From Manihot esculenta (lineage: Eukaryota > Streptophyta > Magnoliopsida > Malpighiales > Euphorbiaceae): a stretch of DNA of 64,000 nt. The stretch covers positions 8,699,248-8,763,247 of the forward strand of contig NC_035162.2 in the NCBI RefSeq assembly GCF_001659605.2, given 5' to 3'. The notes below the pieces were generated by a model that did no database searches, was not told the origin of the DNA, and was given only the letters and a program-made list of their open reading frames with translations. Positions 12,762 to 25,700 of this stretch are shown piece after piece (the stretch's first letter is position 1; each line of letters starts with the position of its first letter). The translations under genes and the position numbers were made by a program.

Positions 12762-13151
12762 TAAAACAAAGCATGAGTTTACCGTATGCGGAAACTCCGG
12801 GTGCTTGTAAGAACTCCTAATCCGATTGGGAATTCTACTTATGGTGTATGGTCTGTGTTATTGATACTAGAAATCAAACATCTATCACCAATCTTAAGTA
12901 GAAAATAAAGGAAAGATTTCATTTTTATGGTGTCATGAAATTATTGTTTTAAATAGAACAAGAAAAGAAAATTACAGTGAGGAAATATGTTCAAATGGAT
13001 CAGAACATAGGATCTTAACCATAACCCAAGGCTGCATTTCTTAAAATTCACAATATCAATTCCCAAGTGGCAACCCAAAGTTGCTGATTATTGTGTGTAA
13101 CCCCCACCAACCCCAATCAAGTAATAGTCAGTAGCTGTACACTTTTCCCTG

Positions 13152-15813
13152 CTATTTTTGAGCCTCTAATAGAAAAACTGCTGGTTCACTTTTTGAAGTA
13201 TAGCCAAACTTAGATGTATTGTATTTCCTGTATACCGCAGTGAGTTTCCCTGTCCCTGCCTTCTGGTGAAAACTCACCATTAGTCTTGAACATTCTCTGT
13301 GGGTATGTAAGAAACTAAAGTTAATTAGTGCTGCAAGAAACCTTCTGTGAATAAGATGCTGACTGGGATTAGAGAGATACTCACAAAAGTTGATCTTCTG
13401 AATAGTTGCTGTGCCACTCAGAGGTCCTACTCCACTGCTTGAATCCATAGACAGTGCACTGAGCAGTATAGATTGCCGCAGCCGCCAAAAGAGACGGTGG
13501 GAATTTGAGCATTTCATACTCCACAATAGAAAGCTCAACCAGAAAGAAGGACAGCAGCTCAATCTGTTTTCAGGTCATAAAATTTCACCCAATTAGGAAA
13601 GAACTTGATTCATGGGCTAAAAAAAAATGCTGCTCACTCACCTTCTTATCACATTGAGCAGCCTTGAGGAACCTTTGCACAAAGACATATGGTGTTGGTA
13701 ATGACATATTAAACTGCAATCTGTTAAGCATCAAATTTTCCTGCAGGTTGTGAAGGAAGAAAATGTTTACTTGTTTGATTTGGCCTTTAGGGGGTTAAGA
13801 GTTTTGATAAGATATAGAAACTAACAACTTGAAACAGATAATGAAAGTCACCATTTCAAGAACTTCTTTTCTAGTGTAGGCCTTGTCTGATATAAGAATT
13901 AGATCTCCCACGACTGGAACTGAAACCTCCTCATATTTGCATGCTAAGAGCAAAGCAACCAATCCAACCAATTGAAGCTTCTTTCTTACCACTGTTTGTT
14001 GTGATAGAAACCTATCTATAAGATTAATTGTAAGAAATAATGTCTCTTTCATGAGTTCAAACTTGTCATGCACCTGTAGATCAGACGAGTAGAATCGTTC
14101 AGAATCAGCGCGTTTATTAACATTCTAATTGGTGGTAAACATTTCATTTACCTCAATAAGCCAGTCAACGAGTATAGCTCTCATCTTTTCATTAATGTCA
14201 AATTGCTGTGCCATAAGGTTGGGGGAAACACAGCTGAAACTCTGCACAGATTGAGCTGTAGTTAGTCTCCAAACATGAGTGAAATTTCAAGCATATCATG
14301 AAATTATTCAAAAACAGCAAATGCTTAATGCAGTGGGAAGTTTGACAACTTGAATTTTCAAGGCACAAAAATAATAATCAGGTTATTGAGAATCAAGCCC
14401 GTCTTCATTTGAGGTCACCATACAGACAACCGAGACAGAGCATGAGATTTATCACCTAGAAAACAGTGATAGGATAGATAATAAGAGTTTTTAAGTTTAG
14501 TTTTACCTCCATTTTTCTGTAGTAGGCATACATGTCTTCAACATAATCAACGACTGCAAGTGGATTCTTTGAATCACAGCCATCAATGTCCAAAATGGGT
14601 TCTTCAATTATATCTTCCATTTCAACCTCCTCCTGACAGATCTTTTATGGTCAATTATGGGTTTTAATTTAAGAAATTTCCATAATGAGAAAGAGAGAGA
14701 GAGATCTTCCATTTCAACCTCCTCCTGACAGATTTTGACAGTCAATTATGTGTTTTAATTTGAGAAATCTCAGAGAGAGAGAGAGAGATTACCATCTGAT
14801 CCGTTTCATCTGGAATTGCTTCCGTTTGTTCTAAAAACATTGGCACTGGATGGTCTGAAGGTGCCTTATTTTCTTTGACATCTACGAATATAGAGTCTCC
14901 AAATTCATTTCTGCTTGGGAGTGATGGTTTCTGCTTCTTAGCCTCCTGCTGAACATTGTTCGAAGAAATTAGCAGTGCCTTATTAGATAATAAAGAAGAA
15001 ATTGCAGGTACAGATCCATCTTTTTTTTTTTCCTTTCCTGAAAGAGCAAGAGACAGTACCTGTGGACAGTGCTGATGTGTACTTGACAATTGTGCGGCAA
15101 ACTTCCTAAAATGCCAAATTCAAACTTAACTATTAGTATTTGAAGATAACTTCTCAGTTAAAAGATGAATTACAAATTTTTATGCTCTATACTCTTTGAA
15201 CTGCTGAAAAGTTATAAAACACTTCACTCAAACTCAATCACTAGCTCATTTAAGAGATCTAGAGGTTCAAATATCTGAATCTTTTTGCTCTTTTCTCTCT
15301 TTATTTGCTCACATCAGCCCAAAAAGAAGGGAAAGTGTAAAAAAAAAGGGAAGATCATGGTTCTAACCTTGTAATCGGTCGATGTGAAGGATGAAGTGGG
15401 TTTCTTTCAGGGACTCCATGATTCCTGAATTAAAAAACAACAAAAATTCAGAAGAAGAAGATGTAGAAGAAGCTAGCCTAAATGAAGCTTCTTAGTCACT
15501 AACTAAATAATTAGAGCATCAAGACCATTACTCTGACATCCCTCTCTTGTCAACGACACAAGTACATGCTTTTGCTCCAATAAAATTCTGATTTAACACA
15601 TTTAAAGCTCTCCTGTTGTTCCTAATCTCCTGCCCAAAATTTCTGCTACCCATCTCAAGCCCTCCTATATAATCCAAGCAAAACAAAATAACCCATGTCA
15701 GATCCTGAGGTTTAACAACTATATATATAACCAAACTGTTCACTATGGAGTTCCCTCTAACCTTGAAAACTTGTGGGTTTAATGATAGGATTGTTCTCAT
15801 CAGATATATTCAT
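13152..15813 (-). CDS. CYCB2: G2/mitotic-specific cyclin, B2 type
   Basis: This is a regulatory subunit of mitotic CDKs. Exons on the minus strand are 15762-15813, 15532-15664, 15368-15424, 15060-15105, 14793-14945, 14507-14632, 14152-14241, 13852-14073, 13642-13740, 13385-13563 and 13152-13296, giving 433 residues with consistent phases. The start [13 protein letters not shown] resembles plant B2 cyclins. [10 protein letters not shown] (35-44) is a destruction-box-like sequence for APC/C degradation. The cyclin core holds [16 protein letters not shown], the B-type signature, then [22 protein letters not shown] and [16 protein letters not shown]; the C-terminal fold holds [12 protein letters not shown]. 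Intron 5 carries a 92-bp tandem duplication that copies the splice acceptor of exon 6. An MSA cluster lies 220-300 bases upstream of the start, as expected for a G2/M gene. The B2 subfamily call rests on remembered homologues. Confidence 0.93.
14612..14790. repeat. Tandem duplication covering exon 6 acceptor of CYCB2
   Basis: Two copies of about 92 bp start with ATCTTCCATTTCAACCTCC at 14612 and 14704. Each contains, on the minus strand, the acceptor CTGTCAG and the first 21 coding bases of exon 6. They differ at several positions in the intronic part, where purine (GA) runs vary. Only the copy ending at 14632 keeps the reading frame. Confidence 0.9.
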
Positions 15814-16033
15814 TTTTCCAAACCTAGTAGGGAGAAAAAATCTGAAGGAACAATCGCACCCACTAAACAAGAACAATCGCACCCACTAGCTTCTTGAAGA
15901 ACAATGTGCCTTAAAGATTTGAACTTTAAATACAGTGCATTTAAAAGAGCGTCAAGGCAAGTGAATCTACAAAACCAAGATAGATAAAGAAATAAAAGAG
16001 TAAGTTAAACGGGTAAATGAACCTCTTTTCAAA

Positions 16034-16109
16034 TCCAACGGCTAGTGAAATGTGACCGTTAGATCAAGGTATTAGCAAAGACTTTCCTTTGTTGTCCTAA
16101 CAACGGTCA
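16034..16109. promoter_or_regulatory. Cluster of MSA elements upstream of CYCB2
   Basis: The M-phase-specific activator consensus YCYAACGGYYA, bound by three-repeat MYB (MYB3R) proteins, occurs as TCCAACGGCTA at 16034-16044 (+) and TCTAACGGTCA at 16053-16063 (-), both full matches. A third core, AACGGTCA, is at 16102-16109 (+). They lie 221-297 bases upstream of the cyclin start codon, the usual place for G2/M genes. Confidence 0.85.
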
Positions 16110-18463
16110 CTCAGTGAGTTGGCATGTGACGTGCATCTGATTTCAAATTATGCATTGGCTGTTGGGTTCATAAAACTTTGCTTTTGGTTTACTCTTTTTG
16201 GGTTTCAGCTCCTATGCGCTCTTCCCCACTTGGGCTTTTGTAGGGTCTGTTGACCTTTGCTCCTACGTGTACCAATTAGGTCTCAGCATTTGGAATTTCT
16301 TGTATTCTTTTATTTGATTTGATTGTCTCATTATTATTATTATTTCATTTATTTTAGAGCATCCTGATTTACTTGAATTATTATTTTTATTATAATTGTG
16401 TTTCCTATTAAAGAATTGAGTGGAAACGTCCGATTCTCGATCCTTAAATGTCCGATTCTAGATCCTTAAATTAAAGCTGTGCAGATCAATCAAATCGGTC
16501 GGATACTTTTAAATATCTAATTAAATTTTAATAGATTGAATTTATATAATCATAATTAAATTTAAAATAAATTTAAATTTAAAAAATAATAATAAATTTG
16601 AATTAATTTAAATTTTATTTATAAGGGATTTATTCATTATTTAAATTTATTTATATAAATAATTAATTTAATATAAAATATATATATATCATAATAATAT
16701 TTATAATATTTTCATATATTTTATTTAAAAATTAAAATTAAATTTTTTAAAAAAATATTAATTCTTTTAAATAAAAAATATTTCTTTATATAAAGTATTA
16801 ATTAAAATATACTAGAATAAATGAATTTAAATTTTATTTAGATAATAATAATTGAATTTTAAATAAATTTAAATAATTTATATTAATTTTTAATCAAATT
16901 TAAAATAAATTCTTATATCATAATATAAAATGAATTTAAATAATTTAATTTTGTAAATATCTTGTCTGTTTAAATATGTCAAATCATGCAACACGCTGAA
17001 AATACTTGAAAAGTACTGGTAAATTTTATAAAACAATTAAATTAAAAAAAAGTCCATCCCTGTTATTAATTATAATTGAATATAAAGTGAAAAATAAATG
17101 TCAAGGTTTTTTCTTAATTTAAAAAATATTAAATTCATTGAGAGCCACGAGGGCATAAAAGAGTTGCAAACAAACTCCATTTGAAAAGATGGACAGAACC
17201 TAAAGAAGGTATCTAACAAATAGTTTTTGGAAAAAATTTCAAATTTACCCTTAAATTTTCGGGTCCAATTTTAACCAAAATAAAAATTCAATCCCAATGA
17301 ATCAAAGATTTCCTATTCAGCACAAAAATACCCAACTTCTTATGATTCTCTGTGCGGGCTTGAGTTTCAATCTCATGTAGATGATTTTTCTTGAAGACTC
17401 TTCAACCAATAGGGACAATAGATGATTTTTCCAACAAAATAATTTTGGATTTAAGAACCAAATCTTGTAACCTGTGATTAAGCCTTATGAAAGATATTTC
17501 GCAAGGTGGATTAAAAAATTCCCCAACTCATTCTCATTTTGTATATACCTCTTTTGAAGCTGTCATCAAATTGTCAGCGCTTTCATAATTGATTGAGATT
17601 TGAATCTCAAACTCAATTGACCTAACGACTAAAGCAAAAGAGTGAAAGAGAGATGGCAAGTAAAAGAATTGAGGAAGTTATGACCACGAGATTCATGAAA
17701 AGTGTCAACAAGGTTTGTAATACTGATAAGGTGATGGGAGAGAGTAGAGAGATGTGGGTCTTTAAAGAGGATTCTATCTAACTCTGATTTGAGTTCAAGG
17801 GAGCTTTAATGGCAGGTAAGTTAGCATCACTAGGTTTAGAAGTGGCATGAGTTTGGATGTTCAGAGAGGCTTATCTGAGAGCTTAAAGGATCTTATTTCT
17901 GAAAATTAATGAGTTGTGGTATTTTTATAATTGCCAAATGTTAATCTTATTGAAAAATAACGAATCGAATTAAATATTTTAATATATTATCAAAATTATT
18001 TTTAATAAGAAAATAAAACATATGTAGTGAATAATTATTAAATTTTAATATAAAGTAAATGTGACTGCACATAGTAATCCATCCAGATTTAAATTAATAA
18101 TAGCACAATTTCAACGACTTTAGCAAAATAAGGCTGCTTGAAATGAAGAAATGTTTGGTAGGGGCATGTGTTAAAGCTTTTAAAAGTGGGAGGTGTTTGA
18201 AGTTTGGATTATCAAATAGGGAAATTAAAGGAAGCTTCTCAGTAGTGAGGTTCAAGAGAGCTTTTGAAATTTCAAGTGTAGAAAGGATATTATAATGATA
18301 TGATCTTTAAAGGAAATCAAATTTTAAGAGACCATCTCCTTGCTGGATATAATAACAAGAATAAAGAGGATAATTCGTAATTGTGCAGCATTGCACAATC
18401 TTAGCTATTTATTAGTGAAAGTATATTAAAAAATAATAATAATATTCACTCAAGGCTTGGAGG

Positions 18464-19132
18464 TAGGGGTGTAAATGAACCAAACAGTTCGTGAGCTATT
18501 CGAGGTTCGATTCGATAAAAACTCGACCGAACTCGACTCGATTTCTAAACGAGCCAATCTCGAACTTAATTTTTAGGCTCGTTTGGTAAACGAGCCAAGT
18601 TTGAGCTCCATAGTATTCGGCTCGTTAAGACTCGTGAGTTCAGCTCGTTTCTGAGTTCATGAGCAGGCTCGCGAATAGGCTCGTGAACAGCCAAATCTAA
18701 ATTTTTTAAAATTCAGCTCTATAAAGTTTAGTTACACTCTTAAACTTGCATATATTTGGATCATTGAGATTTAAAAACTCATTTTTATAAGTTTACATGC
18801 TAATTTGTAAATATACTTATTTAATTAAAATTATTTTAGTTTTAAACTTATTAGTTTTAAACTAAAACTCATTATATATGTAAATAAATTAAATTACTCG
18901 TGAATTATTCGAGACTTAGCTCGATTAAAACTCGACTCAGCTCGATAAAAACTCGACTCGTTTAAGTTCGTTTGCTAAATGAGCCAAACTTGAGTTTCTT
19001 AATACTCGGCTTGAGTTCGATATGAGTAAAACTCGAATTCAGTTCGAACTCGAAAAAATTTTAACGAACCAAGTTTGAGTTCTTCAAAACTCGACTTGAC
19101 TCGATTATAAGCTCGGTTCGTTTACACCCCCA
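18464..19132. mobile_element. hAT-like nonautonomous element (MITE), 669 bp
   Basis: The left end TAGGGGTGTAAATGAACC and the inverted right end TGGGGGTGTAAACGAACC match at 16 of 18 positions. CTTGGAGG flanks the element exactly on both sides (18456-18463 and 19133-19140), an 8-bp target-site duplication as for hAT. A ninth flanking base also matches if the border is moved, which would suit Mutator instead. The interior is full of short CTCG/ACTCGA subterminal repeats and has no ORF. The perfect duplication implies a fairly recent insertion. Confidence 0.8.
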
Positions 19133-20049
19133 CTTGGAGGTCATGTTTATATTAATTTGTTATCTATTAAATAATAATTCACACCAATAAGATAATGTTT
19201 TATATTCTATCGAGTTCGTAGCAATTCAAATTTTGATAGGCATCTTGCCTATGCTCTTATTTTTTAAGTCCCACGTCAAACTCTAACGGCCCATTGTGCT
19301 GAATCCCTCTTAAAAAGAAAATAAAAATATATATTTTTTAAATTAAATAAAAATAAATAAATAAAAATCACTTTAATTTCTATTCAATTTGAACTGGGTG
19401 GATAGAAAATAAATGTGATAGAATTTTTTTTATCTAAGAGGGTATTTGGTATAATTTATGAAAATTAATTTATAAATATTAATTGCTTACAAATTATTTA
19501 AGATTTGTAAATATTTAAAATTTTAAATAATTATATGTTTATTTAAAAATTTTATAAATGATTGATAAACTATAGATATCTTTAATAATAATTAAATTAT
19601 AAATATAATTATTATTAAAACTATTAAAAATGATATTAAATAACATATATCATAAAATTTTAAAATTAATTGAGTACAATAATTTATTTGATCAACTCAA
19701 CTTATAAGTACTAAAAGAAAAGCTACTTTCCCTAGCTTATATTTTTAATTTATAAGCTGCATTTATAAATTTAAAGAATATTATAAATAAACAGATCATC
19801 TTATTTTTAAAATTTATAAGCTACAAACTGGATTATAAATTTAGACAAACACCTCTTAATCATAAATATAAATATAAATAATAAATGTATTTTAATTATT
19901 TTAAAAAAATATTCTTCTTTCCACATCCACAATAATGAAAGTAAAATAATTTTTTAGTATTTTTATTTTTGCTACTTATTTTAAATCCTTCCTAAAAGTT
20001 ATTCAAACAACGATAGGATTAGTTTAACTAATAATCTTTAGGTTTGAAC

Positions 20050-20100
20050 CAAACCTATCATTGTTTGATAGGATTAGTTATTCAAACAATGATAGGTTTG
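20050..20100. repeat. Perfect 19-bp inverted repeat with 13-base loop
   Basis: The arms CAAACCTATCATTGTTTGA and TCAAACAATGATAGGTTTG are exact complements. GGTTTGAACC also occurs directly repeated beside each arm (20041 and 20095), and a related copy of the GATAGGATTAGTT loop lies just upstream near 20010. It is probably the remnant of a small foldback element. Confidence 0.8.
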
Positions 20101-22702
20101 AACCATAACCCGCCGATCAAAACGATGCTATCTAGAATGAAATCGGTCTAATCCATATTCGATTGAAATCATTTTAAATTGGATGATATTTAATTTGATT
20201 GGTTTTAATCAGTTCAATATTTTTTTTAATTTATTGAGAAATTTATTTTATACTTCAAATAAAAAACAATTTATTCAAAATTCTTAACCATCCCTTTCAA
20301 ATTTACTGTATAATAATTATTATTTGATAGATTTAATATACTTTCAAATTAAATTAAATTTCACATTTTTATAAAAATTTAATATTTAATCAAATCAATT
20401 TAAATCGAATCAAATTAAAATTATAAATTTAAAATCAGACAGAATCCATCATCCGACCATAAAGTTGTGGTAGGATATTCTTCAGCTTCGTCATAAAAAG
20501 AATATTCAAAGAATGATTCACTGAACCTTTTAAAATCCAATTATTTTTTGTCCAATTGTATGATTTATCCCTCCATTGCTTTACCTTCACATATTCCTTG
20601 ACATAAAACAATTTGGATTGTATTATCGGTATTTCCTTTGTAGAAAAAAATATATATTTATATATATAAACTCTAGCATAGAGTTCAGTATTAAATTATT
20701 AATTGAAATAATTATCTTTTAACATGTATTGTTGTCTAAAACTCGAAGTTTATACTTACTTAATTTTGGAATAATTTAAATTTATTTAAATATAAAATCT
20801 GTTTAACATTATCATTAAAGTTATTATCTTAAAAAATTTATTTTAACTATAGGAACTATAAAAATAGTATTAATAATTTTAGTTCATTGATATTGAATTT
20901 ATTGTAAGGTTAATAAGTTTTGAGCTCCAGTTTTAGTCAAAATCAATTTTTTTAATCAATTTTTAGAAACTCTTTTTCTTTAAAAATCAGTTTTTTATTA
21001 AAGACTTGTATATCAAATGGAGCTCTAATGTTTTTATGTTATATTAAATATATATATATATATATATAATTTTGTCAAGCATGACAGCTAAAACAATCAA
21101 GTTGTAAACGTTGTAGAAATTATAATTAATATTTTCATTTATGTCATTGAATACATCTTTAGAATTTTAAATTAAATAGTTAATGGCTCAACTATTCACA
21201 ATTTGAAAACAATAATTTAGCACACAAAACAAAACGCGTAAAATAAATATATTTGTTTATTTTAATTTTTTGATGTTTATTAATAAAGTTAAATAATTAG
21301 TTGATTTGGTTATAAATTAAATAAAAAAACTGAGTGATAAATTATTTTTTTAATATAGACAAATCAAATTAAAATAATAATTAAATCAAATTAAATTTAA
21401 TATGATTAAAATCTTTTAGTTTGATTCAATTGATTAATTGATTTTCGATTACTGTGTTTACGCGTGTTTCAATCTCAAATCCAAAACTCTTTTTAAATAT
21501 ACAATTAGCCTATAAATAATCTAAAAAATTCGTTGATACAAAATCTAATAATCATTTATCAATTATTTAAAATAATTTAATATAATTATTTTCTTAAATG
21601 ATTGCATGCAATACTTTGATTTTGTCCGGTTCAATTTCTCTATTTTTGAAAAGATATTTCTCAAAAAAAACTTATTTAACTTTGAATAAATAAGTTATTT
21701 CCTTCTTTTATTTCAAAAAAATAATTTTTAAAAGTTTTTTAAATTTTTAAAAAATTAAATAAAAAAATATCAATCAAACAAATTAAATATATCAATTCAT
21801 TATTTCTCTGCTATTATCTTGCATTGTAAATCCAAAATTTAAACAAATACAAATACGAAGAAACCCAAAATCAATTGCAAATAATATAAAGATGGTCAGT
21901 GATGCGATGAGGGTTGGTTGATGCGATGACGAGGAGGTCTCGGTTGATGCACTCTGGGGAAGTTGAGAGCGTAGGAGGCGAGGGGAAGTCGAGAGAGGCG
22001 TGATGAGAAAAATAGCATGGAGTGGGGGATTTAACGAACCGTTGAATTGTAAAATCAAATTAAATAAATCGATTTGATTTTTTTGTTTAAACCGTTTATC
22101 TTTCCTATTTTAATTTAATAATGAAAACAAAACATTTTCAAAAAATAATGAAAATAACGACCAATCATTACTGTACACGTGTCCGCTGTTGAAGTCCAAA
22201 AACCAAAAAGTGGGCAGATGCGTGGTCAATAGCATGGATCCTCGAAGCCCAAACCACTGAATATTAACAAATCTAGGTAAAGCCCAAATGTGAAAATTCC
22301 AAGGCGCGTGTAGCCTGAGACCGTGGAAAACACTGCCCCAGATCTCCTACGAATCAAACTTTAATTTGTGGAATATTTTCTGCTTTGCCTTCCGACAATG
22401 CACCACCGTATTAGGAGAGAGTGAAGTAAACTCGTATCTAAAGCGCGTGAAATTTCCCAGCTTCCCATATAGCCAAACACACACAACTTATTCCTTACTG
22501 GCCTGGCTGGGTCAAGTCACCTTCGATTCCTGTTATATGTATATATATATATATATATATACACATACATACTAAAGAGCCTCTTTTATTGTTTTAATTT
22601 TTTATTTCGCAATTTTTATGTTCTCCGCCATCGCGACCCTATCGACCTCTGTCTCACTCCCCCTTTCTCTCCCTATTGGATTTCTTCGCGGTTATCTCAA
22701 TC

Positions 22703-22716
22703 TAGGGTTAGGGTTT
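22703..22716 (+). promoter_or_regulatory. Telo-box-like motif in DSK2 leader
   Basis: TAGGGTTAGGGTTT lies about 65 bases upstream of the ubiquilin start codon. Such telo-boxes are frequent in promoters and 5' leaders of broadly expressed plant genes. An (AT)n run at about 22538-22561 lies further upstream and may include the TATA region. Confidence 0.55.
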
Positions 22717-22777
22717 CGTTTTGGCTGTCGCTTTCTCATTGCTTTCGGCGATTAATTAAACAGTTCGCTGAGAGAGT

Positions 22778-25700
22778 ATGGGAGGAGGCAATGGAGCTGG
22801 AGATGAGGTCAGCGAATCGAACGGCGGTGGGAATGAAGTCACCGTCAATATCAGATGTTCCAATGGATCAAAATTTTCGGTAGGCATAAGTCTATCCTCG
22901 ACGGTTGAAGCTTTTAAGGCCGTACTTGCTGGGAAGTGCGATGTGCCGGCCGATCAACAGCGGCTGATTTACAAGGGTCGGATCTTGAAGGACGATCAAA
23001 CACTTCATAGCTACGGTACATCCAATCTATAATCTGTTTGATTTTCCCTATTTTATTTTATGATTTTTTTTTATTTTGCATTATTCGGTAGACAGAGGAT
23101 TGAAAGTTTGGTAGAAATATGATGATCTGCAATGTTCGATTTTATTGAAAATATTAGAGATTTCATATGGACCTATTCATAAAGAGTACTGGATAATGAA
23201 CTATTAGTGAATCTTTTCATGATTATTTTTGAAAATGGGGAGAGTAAAGATAGAAACAAAAAATATAATATGAGCGTGAAAGAGACTTACCCCGCGAAGG
23301 AGTCGTCAATATTCTGAAAATCTGCTTTCTTTCAACCTGTTTTAATATAAATAACGAGAAAAGACAGGATTTACTAGTCAAAGAACACACGCATATATTT
23401 CCAAGGAATGAAAAAGAAAAATGTAACAAGCTACATGATTAGTACTTAATGCCAATGGCTTGAAAAAGAAACTGATCGTTATTAAAAGCTATAGCTGACT
23501 AGAAGCAATCTTATAAAAAATCTCCATGTAACGCTGCATCACTACAATCCCACTTACAATGAATGCATCAAGCAACCCACAGCCTTATCTCCATCATCAC
23601 TTTGTGCACCAGCAGTGCTCATTGTTTGCTACCTCCATTGCCTGTGCCATTATGCCATATTCATTATGGTGATTCTCTATCTTCTCATTATATAATTGCC
23701 CTAATGTGAACTTGGAGAGGTCGCGATTGGCTTCGTCAAGCTGCTATGCAGTATTGTCACAGAGAAGAAATCAGGGAACAGAACTTGACTTATATTTCCA
23801 AGTGTTAAACTAAGCACTCTAATTTGGATTCTATGATTGTCTCTATGTCTTTCCATCATTATTCAATTTTCCATGTGAACTTTTAACTCTTAAGGCTAAA
23901 ATATATATATGGTTGCAATTATATCAGACCTAGTTGAAAACCATTGTGGAAGCCATGTTCCCCTATCTCACTTTGCCTTTGTAATATATTGAGTAGCAGT
24001 ATTCTAGGTGACCAGTTAGTCTAAAATCAACTGAGATGTATAAATTTAGCACCAATAATGATTCTGCAAACCATTTGGCCTTGCTCGTATAGAGTACTGC
24101 TCTTAGTTAGTTTGATTATGAAATTTAATCTAACAAATGGCCCTTAGATATTTTATCATCATTATGAAGCTTGTTAGGGATTATGAGAAATCTTCCCCTT
24201 GTGGCTGTGTCACTATATTGCTAGAAATAACTTATCTTGCAATTTGGGAATTGAGTTTTGAGACAAGTAAATGGAGAAAGAAGGGAGAGCAGGTCTTATT
24301 CGTGTTTAAATTGTAGGTCTGGTATACACATTGTCACTTAGATTATTTTCTTCTACATGTGTAAATGAGACTCGCTTGTTCTCTTTCTTAGTGGTATATT
24401 TTACAGTTATGTAATTGTTGACTTATCGTGGCTTCTTTTGGTTGCATTGTTTGTCTTTTTTCGTTTTAAAGGGCAACAGTTTATAACTTTCTTTTACCTT
24501 GCTGTATAGATAGAGAGAAAAGTATACTTATTGTACTCCGGACATCTTTGCTTGCATTCCATTTGTCATTGCTAGTGTAATGACTGTTACAAGTTTTATA
24601 TCCTTTCCTTTAGAAATTGGAGCATATTTTATGTAGACAATTTTGTATTCTTGTAAACTTCTCTGTGTATTCTGATGTTCCAAGTTTGCTATATTAACTC
24701 ATGGGTTCACGAAGGAACTTCTCATCAGCAAGTTCTTTATGTTAGTGTAGAATTGTAACTTCTGTTGCTTATTTAAGCATCTACAATGGGGAATACAGTA
24801 GTGAAATTGTCAGTCTTTTGAAATTCAATGCATGATTCCTTTGATGTGACTATTTTTCTATTATGATTATTAGGTTTGGAGGCAGATCACACTGTTCATA
24901 TGGTTCGTGGATTTGCACCTGCTGCAGCAGCCAATACAGCTCCAGCTAGCAACACTGGAGCTTCAAATACTGTTTCAACTACTACACGAGCTGTTGGTTC
25001 CAATGAAGGTGGAGCACTTGGAGGATCTGGTTTTGAAGCTTCACTATTTCCAGGACTTGGTTTGGGTGGTAGCGGTGGTTTGTTTGGAGCTGGACTTCCA
25101 GAGTTTGAACAGGTGCAGCAACAATTGACTCGGAATCCTAACATTATGAGAGAAATCATGAATATGCCAGTGATTCAGAATCTAATGAATAATCCTGAGA
25201 TCATGCGGAACTTGATAGTGAACAATCCTCAAATGCGTGAAATTATTGATCGAAATCCTGAGCTAGCTCATATACTTAATGATCCTAGCACTCTCCGTCA
25301 AACACTTGAAGCAGCAAGAAACCCTGAACTCATGCGTGAGATGATGCGCAACACTGACAGAGCAATGAGCAACATTGAATCTTCACCTGAGGGATTCAAC
25401 ATGCTTAGACGCATGTATGAAACTGTCCAGGAACCATTTTTGAATGCAACCACAATGGCTGGAAATACTGGAGGTGATAACACAAACCCATTTGCAGCTC
25501 TTCTAGGGAATCAAGCTACTGATAGGTCAACTAATCCATCAACTACTAGTTCTGAGTCAACAACCGGATCCCCTGCTCCAAATACCAATCCACTGCCCAA
25601 CCCTTGGACAGCTGCCGGGAGTAAGCTTTTTCTCTCCATCTTTTTATGGTGTTGAAGCAATTTAATATAAACCTCTCTATCTTCAAGTTTTCTTCCACCT

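Larger units (their letters stand above)
12269..13151. other. Intergenic region between PSAT and CYCB2
   Basis: It contains the PSAT leader and promoter and, at the other end, the cyclin 3' UTR. In between is a perfect 12-bp inverted repeat with a 7-base loop (12731-12761). No further gene is visible. Confidence 0.7.
15814..22777. other. Large intergenic region, AT-rich, repeat-bearing
   Basis: Apart from the cyclin promoter at one end and the ubiquilin promoter and leader at the other, the stretch is AT-rich with short degenerate repeats. It holds the hAT-like MITE at 18464-19132, an inverted-repeat cluster near 20010-20110 and AT runs near 21050. A minus-strand ORF at 21792-22058 has no recognisable product. 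I see no supported gene. Confidence 0.6.

Noticed and set aside
17652..17780. 43-codon ORF starting MASKRIEEVMTTRF in the large intergenic region
   Set aside because: It is short, unrecognised, has no splice sites joining other coding sequence and lies in repeat-rich DNA.
21792..22058. 88-codon minus-strand ORF with hydrophobic and Ser-rich parts
   Set aside because: There is no recognisable domain, the sequence is AT-rich repeat DNA with no splice partners, and the frame runs into low-complexity sequence.
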